From assembly GCA_000328365.1 (NCBI GenBank), contig KB307198.1:322531-386530 (forward strand): a stretch of DNA of 64,000 nt, written 5' to 3'. Positions within the stretch are counted from its first letter, which is position 1. Each line of letters begins with the position of its first letter. The position numbers and the translations under genes were made by a program. Origin of the DNA: Capitella teleta. Lineage: Eukaryota > Annelida > Polychaeta > Capitellidae. This document shows positions 11,213 to 22,638 of the stretch, piece by piece. The notes under the pieces are model-generated. The model was not told the DNA's origin. It searched no databases and worked only from the letters and a program-made list of their open reading frames with translations.

Positions 11213-14200
11213 ATGTCGTCTGCGAGAAGCGTTGCTGTTTTATTGGGCATTGCAGTGCTCTTCAGCCTTCAAAGTCTTGTCCAAGGTCAGTAGTTGAATC
11301 CTGAAATAAGGGAAGGGGGGCATGTGTATTCTGGATTTAATTTTCATCAATGCATATATATATTATTTTAATTGAACAAGACGCCACTAAACTCCTTTTG
11401 TTTTATTTATCAGGTTCGGTTTTATTTATCTACACAATGTAATCTTTTAGTTATTGGATAACATATTATTCCTAGGAATCGTACTTTTATTTTTCATTGT
11501 ATTGGATCCTAAAGGGTCACATGGATGGAATAGTCTAACCATATATGGTGTTCATAATTTATACTCAGTTGCTAACTCAAGGTTTCAAATGGTGATCAAC
11601 GGAGTATAGAGAGAACGAAACTGATGAACTCTACGATTACTTAGATTTTACAATTACTTAATTAGCTCAATTTTCCCACACGCAATGAACGCTTCAAATA
11701 ATTAGTACCAGTTTTCATTTTGTCCCAGGATTCCTAAAATGTTTATATTGACCTATTGTTCTCTTGACCGGTACTGTTAAACCGATCTTTATGTATGAGG
11801 CTTTTTATATTTACTTCACTGGAAACCAACGTGTGGAATTCCTAATTCTAGTGCACTTACAAGTTTCCCCAAAAAAACATTGGTGGAATTTCCCCTTTGT
11901 AATAACTCCACAATCGTATTCTGATCAAAATATTCAGACCAATAATTAATCCTAGAAATAACTACACCACCAAAGTAACATTTACAAAAGCCGATTGAGC
12001 CAAGAAAGAACATTGTAATTATAAACAATACTAATTTATTCATTCAGTGCAAAATGTACAATTATAGGATAAAGTTTAAATGCGCTTAATTGTCCACTAT
12101 TGCATAATGATCAGCGTGTACCCCATGATCGGGGCCTTTAAGTGCGCAATGTAGCGACACACAGATCATTCAATTATTTAATGCGTAAAAGCAGGATTAA
12201 TTTATCCGCACCATTGGTGACGAAGTCGTCTGCAGAGCGCCTCGTGGACCCATCTCTCGAAAGATCTCAGCCCCCATTTACTCATGTGTATAATTCATAG
12301 CTACACCTTTCAATCTGACGCGCATTCTCCTTGCGCTTGTCATAAATAGCTTCAACGGAGTTCCGCTCGTATATTAAGTGACAAAGTACAAAACAACAAC
12401 ACTAGCAACACAGAGAGGTCACACCTCCATCATTAACGTTCCGTTGATTTGATTATACTAATAATTTTAAAGATCAAAAGGATATTTCGCGAAATTAGCT
12501 CTGTAATGGAGACGATTATTGTGGAGCATCTTTCCACTCAGCCACCACACTTTTGGTCTTTATTCGATCCTGGCACATTATTATTATGTTAACCCGTGGT
12601 CACAATGCTATAGGCACAAAGCCTCAACCATTTATAAATTATACTCGTTGTAGTTGCTTAAAACACGACTTTCTCGGTCTGTGACAGCCATAACTGATTA
12701 TTCGACATATAATCAGAGTAAGTAATTAAAACCATCTGACCATGGTTCTGGGTTTTATCTCACAGTCAGCACGTACAAGATGTCCAGAAGGTATTGTGGA
12801 TCAGCTGTTTATGTTCCAAATAGATCTGAATGTGGCACATTGCGAGTGATCGAAACACGTCACCGGAGCTTACGGCAGGGAGGCCCTGGTGTCGAGAAGG
12901 GTTAATAGTGGCCCGCTATCTCTTCAGTCCTTGAGAGACCAATTTTACACCAAGAAAAAGTGGGATGAGCAAGGGATTTGGGGCTGAAGCTGAGGTTTTT
13001 AAGGGATGATGGTGATGAATGGAGGTATCGTGCATGCTTGTGCTTCAGTTTCGTAGTGTGGTCATTCAAAGTGCATGTCATGTACCTGACCTTTGCATAT
13101 TTAGATGATGGAATTGCTTAGTAACTTGAGAGCACTAAACTGTGTGCAATAGCTAATTTGCAAAGAAAATCTTTATTCTTTATTTTGATTGTTTAATTGA
13201 TCTGGAAAAAAAATATATCAGCTGACTGTGGACTATAATTTAAACGGTACCAACAGTTATCACAACTCCCAATTCGTCGGGTAATCAACTTAGCATGTGT
13301 ACTTTAATTTACCTTTACACAAACCAAAAATATGAGTCACCGCCCATACAAAGAGAATTTGATCATCTCTCGTGGTCCGAACAGTTTGTAATAATAAAAT
13401 AACCCGCATATAATGTAATTAAGCATCAGAACTAAATTAATTAGCAGCTAGTTGCCAGCACCGTTAACAAAAGCCAAATGGCAACATTCTGAGTGAAAGA
13501 ATAACAGAACACACGCTGTTGCAAAGCGATGCATCATTTATACGTGCATGAATGTCAATACTGAAGGAACATTGTGCGTACAGCCGTACACCGAATGATC
13601 TATACTCCACCTCTCTGGTTTGGGCAATGCATTTTTGTGATGAACATCATCATTGACACAGATATTGTGTGCGTATCAAATGTGGATTGTCAATATTCAT
13701 TGATCTGTGAAAAATGTAGGCGAAGTTCCATTTCAGGAAAAAATCGTCAAATTGTGACCTAGTGAGTGTCATACATTAAATATTGTATTACACTTAGATT
13801 GATATAATAAAAGTACCATGGGGGATAAATGAAATGGTAATAATATAGTATATGTATTGTTTAAAGCTGTATAATTAACCAGAAGACTCAAATAGGCACA
13901 GATTCATGACATCTTCCAAAATGTAAAACAAAATTATGTAAACCAATTAACGGAAGAATGTATAATAAAAAATGTAAAACGAAAAAAAGTAAAACGAAAT
14001 CATGTAAACCAACGGATAAAAGTATAGTAATGAAATAATAATGAGGTGTGAAACAAAATCATGTATACCAACGGATAAAAGTATAGTAATAAAATAATAA
14101 TGAGATGTGAAACGAAATCATGTATACCAACGGATAAAAGTATAATAATAAAATAATAATGAAATGTGATAAAATAATAATGAAATGTAAAACGAAATCA

Positions 14201-17200
14201 TATATACCAACGGATAAAAGTATTATAATAAAATAATAATGAAATGTGAAAAAATAATAATGAGATGTGAAACGAAATCATGTATACCAACGGATAAAAG
14301 TATAATAATAAATAATAATGAAATGTGATAAAATAATAATGAGATGTGAAACGAAATCATGTATACCAACGGATAAAAGTATAATAATAAAATAATAATG
14401 AAATGTGATAAAATAATAATGAGATGTGAAACGAAATCATGTATACCAACGGATAAAAGTATAATAATAAAATAATAATGAAATGTGATAAAATAATAAT
14501 GAAATGTGAAACGAAATCATATATACCAACGGATATTGACCCCTTATGCGACGTTCGGGTGATACGGGTTTATGCAATCGAGGCGCGCCCGCGTTGGAAG
14601 CACGCAGGAGATGCCCAGAACGTGCGCATACGTGGTCCCCATCCACGGATGAGTGGTCAGCCCTGCGCGCAGAATCCTCACTTGTTCGTTGGATTTCAAC
14701 CCTACAGGACGATTTCTCTTTCCCACCCTCCCTCTGCCTGCGTTATCTTGAAATACGAACCTTGAAGTATTCAGTTTATTTTATGTTTTCCCATTCAAAT
14801 CAATACTCAGTCATTTTCTTTAAATAAACTATACGTCAATTTATGCCACATACCATGTTGTCTGTCTTTGTCTGCTATGTAGCTTCAGCTAGATCACCAA
14901 CAAGCTTCAGAACATGTACTTGGAAGCAACGACGATAATGCATAAAAGTTTAATAATAAAACAATAACGAAATGTAAAACAAAACCATGTATACCAACGG
15001 ATAAAATTATTTTAATAAAATAATAAGAAACTACACCAACAAACGAGTGCTGGTAAGGTTACACAGTGCGCCAATCAGGAAAGTCGCTACACACAATATA
15101 GGAATCATAAATTTCAGTGTTGCTTTATAGGAATAAATATAGATATATATAAGGCGACAAATCGTCTAATCTGAGAACAGGGTAACCATTCCACGATATC
15201 TTTGGCGGTAGTTTCCTCGTGTATCATGGATGCAAGCCAAAAACCACTGACTCGCAATTACCATTCTGCGTCAATTATCGATCTCATTACCGATAACTCA
15301 TGATGTACATTTATATGAGTCAGACATCCACTCGTGTAAAGATTTACAGCAGACTTTGGCCTTCCTAACTAGCTACTCCGATGTTATCGCGGCCTTCCCT
15401 GTTTCTTGTTGCGCGGATCATCCTTTTCAATAAAAATGTCTGCTTCTTAGATCAGATCGCGCGAGATTTCTGTCAGCCATATTTCCACTGAGACAACACC
15501 AAGCTGTCAGAGAGACAAAGGTTGCGAAGGCCAACACGCTACCACACGCGTAGTTAGGACAATGTTGAGGTTTCAACACAAGCAAACATCGGGCATTATT
15601 GTAATCAAAAGCTGGCAATCGATGTCATTTTCCATTGCACCTGGTATTGTGTGGAGTATAGTGCGGTCACAAAGGGTATGATCCTTTTGACTTAAACCAC
15701 TAGGTTAAATTGACACAACAGAGGTGTAACTTCAGAAGTTGATTAAGTCCTCTCAGTTTTTTTCTTTCGAGTATTGTAGAGCAGCCAATAGTTAATACAC
15801 CCGTGATTAATATAATTATAGAACGTCATACGCCCACAGTTTTACAGTTTTCAGACGTGGGACACTAGCCCCGCACTTGACCCCGACTGCCATGTAACAA
15901 AAAGAACACAGTGCGGTCTTCAATGCGCACTCAAATGTGAAGATCGAATGAAAACCCGTGAAGATCACACGTGAACGAGTATAACTGAATAATAAAGGCA
16001 AACTCTACAGAGTCACACACTTGTGTTAAGAATAAAGAGTTGATACTACAATGAACGAGCAACTGATAACGACCCATGAAGCATGAGTCTGCTGTGTCAG
16101 ACGTGGCAAAGATTTCCCACTTCACTATGCATATTTTGTTTATGTTTGATGTCCAATTTTGTGTGTCTAATCCGAGTTTTGTTTTTGATTCTGTTGTGCT
16201 ACCACGGAACAGGGAGTAAGTATCAGCATGATGCATGGCAACCAAATAAAATGCTCTTTGCTATAATATGCTATTCATTGCTTGCTCATCAAAAGACAAT
16301 TTCGTATAATGGAATCAATTGTGTCCGAACAACGTTTGTTGGCGTGTTAATTTATTTGCATGAACGGGCTTTCTGCTATCTGCACTGAATACAGAGCTTT
16401 TGCTGCTTGATACGAATAATCCTGCTCAATCTTTTTGTCTTTCTGTTCGACGCCCATGAATCTCCCTCCTGCTATCTTTGCCGTCTGTTTATTATAACTA
16501 GAGAAAGTCATGAACCCATGTAATAAGCTGGCACCAATTATCTTTTTATTGTACATGAATACTGCTATAGTGACCAAGCAAATGGTATTCTGATGTTAAA
16601 CCTGATGTTGTTTGTTTGATTCTTTTCAGCCAAATGTCGAGGATCCTGGGCGATACATGCATGTGCTGGCGGTGAGAAATTTTGGTTGTAATTGTATGCT
16701 AACAAAAGTAACACAAATGGTTCATAATTGCATAATTGTTGGATCTAACAAACTGCTTTTATTAAGAGAATTAACTCATCATAACAGGCAATGAACTGCG
16801 TTGATCAAACAGCAACAATGGCACCAAAACTATTAATTTGGGCCATTTTGCATGGATACTGAAAAAAATACAATACATATAATATACATGCAGTAGTTTA
16901 AAATAATGACCATTCAGTTAGTCGGCATTAACAGTTTTTCTGAGTCAGCACCTAGCATCCTACTTCCCAAGGGACAATAACCCCTTAATTAACAATCTAC
17001 ATCAGCTCATTCCTCAGGACTATTTGTAGCCTCTTAGTATTATGAATTGCAAATCCGTTGTGAAACAAATAAACGCTTAAGGTATCGCATGTCAGGTGCT
17101 AAGTGCCATGCAATGTTTCCCTGTACTCAGCTTGCACGCGATTCTTGGTCCGTGACGGCATTTGTCTCGTGCCATGGTGGGGATATCGTTTCTGTTGATA

Positions 17201-20200
17201 GCCCAATGAAAATTAATAGATTTCTCATGATGCTCACTCATTCAGAGGGTCTTTCCTATATTTGCTATAGCATCATTGCCACTTCCGGGCTAATGCTAGA
17301 ATATTTGACATTCTCCGAATCCGTTCTTCTGTCATAGAGAATGGCACTCGAAGCAAACCGAGGGTTACATTGAGATCAATCAATCGCATATCAAACGTCG
17401 CTCCTGCGTCATCAGAATTAGACAAACAGCTGAAAATACGCAAGGCTTCATTCATTGGAGGTTCGTAGATTGATCGTTACCCCAATACGACAAACTAATA
17501 TTTGACGGACGAAACATTGATGGCGACGGCATTTCAGCTCTCCGGGTGATATGTGCATTATGTAATCTATTTGTCCTCCTCCAATACTCGGAAGAAAGCA
17601 CGTTGTAAGAGATGTGTTTACACTGCAAATGCGTCGCTGAAGGCATTCTGCACGTTGCATCCCGAAAAGAGGGATCCGCATACAGTATGATGTACATTAA
17701 TACTATACAATTCGATTTTAAAATCTCTGTTGATTAATTTGAACCTAAATTGCCTATAAATCTGCTGGGCGGATTTTGTTCTGTTATGACCTCCAGAGCT
17801 TTTTAACACAAGGCAGCCAGAGCAAGCTTTTATCCTAAATCTTTCTTGGAAGAGAACTCTTCTCCCAAACCCTTCCCCCTAGAAACCCCAAATGACAGAT
17901 TGGCGTTGGGACCCCGTGGATGTCTACCATCGATACTCTCATGTGCAGGCAGATACTCACACTTCTGACTGCCAATGTGTCAGATGTGTTTTGATTGACA
18001 CTCCTTCATTAGCAATTCAAGTTCATGCCATTTCTATTGGTTAATCAATGGACATCGATGTCTATTTAATTGCAATAATCTCTCATACAATCATTATCAG
18101 TACAAATTACTCATTCCCTTCGAAGTTCTATTTTACTTTCCAGTATTTTGTATATCATGGAGAGTCTAATATGGCCAGCAATTGACCGCATTGTATCCAC
18201 CTCCTTTATATCTCTTAAACAAAACACCTCATCTTGATCATAGTGCTTCCCTGTTGCTCCAGGGCGCACATGGGGCCCAAAAAACCCATAGCTCTGAGCT
18301 AATAATTCTTATAGCCATGCCATTGGCTCATTGATAATGGAATACTTCCTGGCAAAAGATGCATTGTCCAGTTTGGGTGCCACCGTGATTGATCGTCGAT
18401 CTTAACAGTCAGGTGTACATATTGATACATATTGATAGCTCGGTTGCTTTAATCCCATTTCTGTTCAGGTCATTAGTTCTGATTATTTTCCGCCAATTGT
18501 GCCACAATTGACACTTTTTCATTGCTTGTACTATAAGACTTTTTTTTCTGTGGCGGATCAATTATTATATTGACCAATACGAAGTTGGTTTATACGCTTT
18601 ATCCCGAGGGTTGGCCTCGTATTGGCCGAGAATATGATTCGTATTGTCAACGTGTTTGTTCAATTTGTAGACCTTTTTGTGTGATTCACTCACGACGCAC
18701 CTCTGATTTTTAGGGTCCCTTTGATTAGTTGTCAAGAGTAACGTCAATGGCCGTCTTCTCATATTGCAACTCTTGCAAGGAGAACATGAGCAGTTTTCTT
18801 TTCCGCTTCGCTGATCTTAAAAAAGAAAAAAAGAAAGAAACGGAGTGGCTCAGTGTTTTCTTTGAACCCACATACAATGACATCAGTTGTACCCGACCTT
18901 TTCTCTACGTTACCGTCAACCTGAATTATAGTAGATGTGATAATACCCTTGATTCATCAAAGCTTTTATCAATTATCAACAAACACGTCTCATGTCAACC
19001 GTTATTACAATTGTTAAATCAGAATGAACATATTGAAATGCATGATTTGGGATGAACTTTCAGCTAAGATTGGATAGTTATTGTCTCTAGTATGGATATT
19101 TACTAATTAATAAGTTCTTCCTGGAAAGGAGGCACGGATTCCCATCTCCCTGTATGCCTCCTTCCCTCCCCGGTCCAATAACACGAGGGTTTTTATTCTG
19201 TCAATGTCGCACCGCCGCCATACACGCTGACACGTATGAGATGAATCCTGATCACGGAAATATGTCTTTGGGGAGCTCAAAGAGAGCATGCGTCTGATGA
19301 GGCTAGATTTACACGTTGACATGGACATTATTCTCGGTTCAAAAAGTTCCCTAGTGATCCACTCATCCGTTATTTCACATTTTCTAGTATATTAGGGAAT
19401 ATTCGAGGTTTCAATAGTTCATTGCAATCTGCTTCCAGGTAACGGCAAGCGATCGGAGGGCAGTGCAGGTGCGAGGGCACCCCCCGCCTTGGCCGAGCAA
19501 CAAGAGCCCGGCGATCGACTGAAGCGACTCTTCCAGCGATACATCGAGAGTTCTGCAGAGGAACCTCAGAACGACCAAACTGAGGAGACATACGGACAGC
19601 AGGCTTTGTTGGGACCGGAAAATATGTTGTCGTCTCTTGACGATGGCAGCAAGGAATACGATTACGACAGATTGCGATCATTGTGGAGAACAGCGGTGAG
19701 ACTAATGATCTGCCTATTTGAGTGCGAGCACTGAAATGGACAAATTAGGCCTGCCTCATTATGGTTATGAATCGTAATGATACGCAGTGCGGGGTACCTC
19801 TCACAGCTGGGGCATGCTGTATCTAACCACCCAATTAATATGCCATATTTCACAAATTGGAACTTTTTGTGTATGTGACGTACGTCTGTTCCCGCAAATG
19901 GCGTCACTCATCCATCGAATGAGCTCAAAGGACACTGCCCTCTTTTGCTATCAATAGCTTCACCATTCAATATTTATAACCGATCAGTCCTGCTTTCAGT
20001 TCAGGGCTGCCAAATATATATTCAAAGAGAAGCACAGATGGGGGCACCGAATAGCTCAATCCGTTTAACCAACTGACGACAATCCTATACCGACCGTGGT
20101 GGTCGAGGTCCCGGGTTCGAGACCCGATCAGGCCACGAGCGTTATGATTGTGGATTATGATTGTTATAATTGTAATACTTCGGTGACTCTGCAGTGCTGT

Positions 20201-20601
20201 GTAACAAGGCCGGGCGCTGTGTACTACTGTCTGTGGTGGTATGCAGGATAAAGAACCCTCGGGATTTATCGATAAGAGTAGGGAAAAACCCCGGTCCCGG
20301 GCCTTTTGTGCTGGCTCCAGTATCACCCGAATGGGTTGGGTGGAGCCGTAAAACCCCATCACTCACTCAGAAGCACAGATAGCGATGTCAAGTTCACAGG
20401 CGCCAATAATCTGTGACTCAACAGTATCATTGTTTCTGCTCCTACTCAAGACACGCAATAATTCCTTTGTTCTTCTCACAAGCTGGAGCGATAATTTCCT
20501 CGCAATCATCGGATCTGAATTCATAAAAAATCCTTGTCTTATTGGTTTTTCTTTCTCCACAGCTTTTGGCCAAGAGGATGCAAAGACGAGGAAGAAAATG
20601 A
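11213..20601 (+). CDS. Precursor of a GGN-type excitatory neuropeptide (EP, CCHamide-related)
   Basis: The gene has four coding exons: 11213-11285, 16630-16671, 19439-19695 and 20563-20601. All introns are GT-AG and phases match (1, 1, 0), giving 411 bases and 136 residues. Residues 1-24 form a signal peptide (hydrophobic core VLLGIAVLFSL). Next comes AKCRGSWAIHACAGGN (residues 25-40) followed by GKR, the signal for amidation and cleavage. Two cysteines (27 and 36) would form one disulfide ring. From memory, annelid and mollusc excitatory peptides share this WAIHxCxGGN core (Eisenia EEP-2, Thais TEP-1), and insect CCHamides share the HxCxGGH ending. As in CCHamide precursors, the peptide follows the signal sequence directly. 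The remaining 93 residues hold further basic sites and end in QRRGRK. The hormone would be secreted and act on a G-protein-coupled receptor. The family call is strong; exon 4 is the least certain exon. Confidence 0.88.
13921..15030. repeat. Minisatellite array with an inserted unrelated segment, in intron 1 of the neuropeptide gene
   Basis: From 13921 to 14534 about eight units follow one another. Each contains a conserved core (AAACGAAATCATGTATACCA, then ACGGATAAAAGTATAATA) followed by AT-rich filler. Unit lengths fall near 59 and near 80 bases; the long form carries an internal second copy of the TAAAATAATAATGA motif. The array is broken at 14535 and one degenerate unit resumes at 14941-15030. 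The 400 bases between are GC- and CpG-rich in their first half, unlike everything around them. Confidence 0.85.
14535..14940. other. GC-rich unique segment interrupting the minisatellite
   Basis: The first 150 bases are much richer in G, C and CpG than the flanks. Overlapping open frames run through on both strands (14478-14765 +, 14546-14827 +, 14544-14726 -), as expected for GC-rich DNA with few stops. The second half turns AT-rich and holds an AATAAA near 14823. No family or clear target duplication was found. It could be an inserted element or retrocopy, or the original sequence around which the array grew. Confidence 0.5.
20040..20368 (+). mobile_element. tRNA-derived SINE with intact 12-bp target site duplication, in intron 3 of the neuropeptide gene
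   Basis: The left part has a tRNA-like head: a box A-like stretch (TAGCTCAATCCG) and a box B (GGGTTCGAGACCC near 20112). A non-tRNA body of about 250 bases follows and ends in a short CACTCACTC tail. The element is flanked by AGAAGCACAGAT at 20028-20039 and again at 20369-20380, a perfect 12-bp target site duplication as made by LINE-driven retroposition. The intact duplication suggests a fairly young insertion. It lies in the sense orientation, about 200 bases before the last exon. Confidence 0.85.
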
Positions 20602-20757
20602 AGAGGACAAGGACGGTGACCTCGATATGCAGCCGCTCGCAGTGCCCAAGATCATCAGTTTATCTAATAGAAAACATTATTCAATTTTAACTGCATTTTT
20701 CCCCCGAACTTTCATCCGGTTGAGTTTGGTCAGGCTGTACATACGATAATATCAACA

Positions 20758-20763
20758 AATAAA
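20758..20763 (+). terminator. Polyadenylation signal of the neuropeptide gene
   Basis: AATAAA lies 157 bases after the stop codon at 20599-20601, in AT-rich sequence without a further coding exon. It is the first canonical hexamer after the stop and would give a 3' untranslated region of about 180 bases. Confidence 0.55.
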
Positions 20764-21466
20764 ATATGTACGTTTGCGAGATATTTATTTTAGTTCTATT
20801 GTACATAGAATACATGAATGTATATGTATCACAATAGAGAAATTTACCTAAGGAGAGATTCGTGTTCATTTGGCTTATGGAGTACTGACGTCAATTATCA
20901 TTGGGGTGGGAGATATTCACCAATATAGTAAGTGCAGTTAATTAAATCTGTCTTAAGACTACCACTCAAGAAACCGTCTTAAACAGGTGGTAGTCTTACA
21001 CTCTTGGGAATAATGATGGAGTCTCTAAGCGATACATTTGGCTGACTGACACATTGATTATAGACCTAATTAGAGCGCTTCCAGTTATGACTCTCAGTGA
21101 GGATCCAGTTTGTTTTTTATTTGTTTTCATGGTGTCCACCTTACAAAACATTCTCTGTTAATTCAGGTCAAATTCAATTTCAGCAAAGAGGCGAAGCACT
21201 ATATTTGTGGGCTTCTTTGGCCTCTGCCTTGGATATTTTTCCTTGGGTTAACATAGTCCTTCCAGTTTCAATTCTGTTTAATTTAATAAGTATTTTCATG
21301 TTTTACAATTCGAAAAGTACCATATAGACAACAGTTACATACTATAGACTGGCTCCTACAGTGCCCTCCAGAATATGAAGTATTAATTAAATAACTACTA
21401 CGTAAAAACAAGCACAACTATATATACACATTCCTGAATAATAACACCAATAGTTGAACAACAAAA

Positions 21467-22600
21467 TCAAACATCAGTCATTTCCACTCCGTTCGCTTCC
21501 AATAGCTTCTTCATCATGCCTTCAAGAGCGTCAATTTTTCTTTCCAGTGTGTTCATCTGCTCCTTGCTCTGGTCCACCTCAGTCATCACATGTTGTTGGA
21601 ACTGGTTCAGAGCGGAGATCTTTGATTGCTCTTGATTGACGTGATCTTCGTCCTCTTTGGCCGCCTCTTCTTCGGCTAACTCCTCCTGGAAGAATCCATT
21701 TTACAAATTTAGATCGCAGAAGTTCTAAAATATTATTGCCTTTATGATTGTTTATGCTCCCATCTCCCACAAGAATCAACAAACAGCCATTGTAGCACTA
21801 TGTAATAGCACCCACGCGCTATAGATAGTAGATACAGATCACTTGTGATTCATGGAGCACTTGTGATGTAGTACAACAAATAACAGATAAAACGAGTCAT
21901 GAACTAGATATTTTGGTGGTGGACTTTCTGATTACGGAACAATATGCAGTTGTGTGATGATGCACTTACCACTTCAATGTACATGGCTTCGGCGATGGAC
22001 TTGGATGACAATGGGCCGGACAAGAATTGACCGAGCCTCCTCGTGAATACTCTGCCGAATTTGTTCGGTCTAAGGTGTAAGTGGCCAACCACGCATTGGA
22101 AATAGCGTCGCAAATCTTCCGTCAAGCCAACCTCCACGTCCAAAGCAAGCTCAATCTGGAGTTGAAAAAACCAGGCTATCATGCAATAGTGGTTTAACAC
22201 ATTCGCCGCCAAGGACGAGAATGCGCTGTGGAGAATTCTAGTCCTTGGCGGTAAATATATACATATCGATAGTAGCTTGTATTATAAACATGCTAATGTG
22301 TATATACAAACTAATCTTCATATCTATGGGTGAATGTGTTAAGATATAATTGATTATTGAAATCATCACGAGTAGCCGTTTTGTGAGGTCATAATGTGAT
22401 CTGCTTGGACGACATGAATTAAACTATTCAACCCTTGAAGAACGTTTTGCAGATGACGCCGACCATGACGACATAGATCCCGACCCCAGGAAGACGACGA
22501 AGGAAGAGAATCAAGTTCATCCACGCCAAAAACATGGCTGAGGTCCCCAACTGCCATTGCCAATCCTGTGGAAAAGCCCCAAGGGTTAAGCCCGGCAAAC

Positions 22601-22638
<38 letters not shown>

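Noticed and set aside
14478-14765. Open frame running from the minisatellite into the GC-rich segment
   Set aside because: It is explained by low stop density in GC-rich DNA; frames are open on both strands there and no motif is visible.
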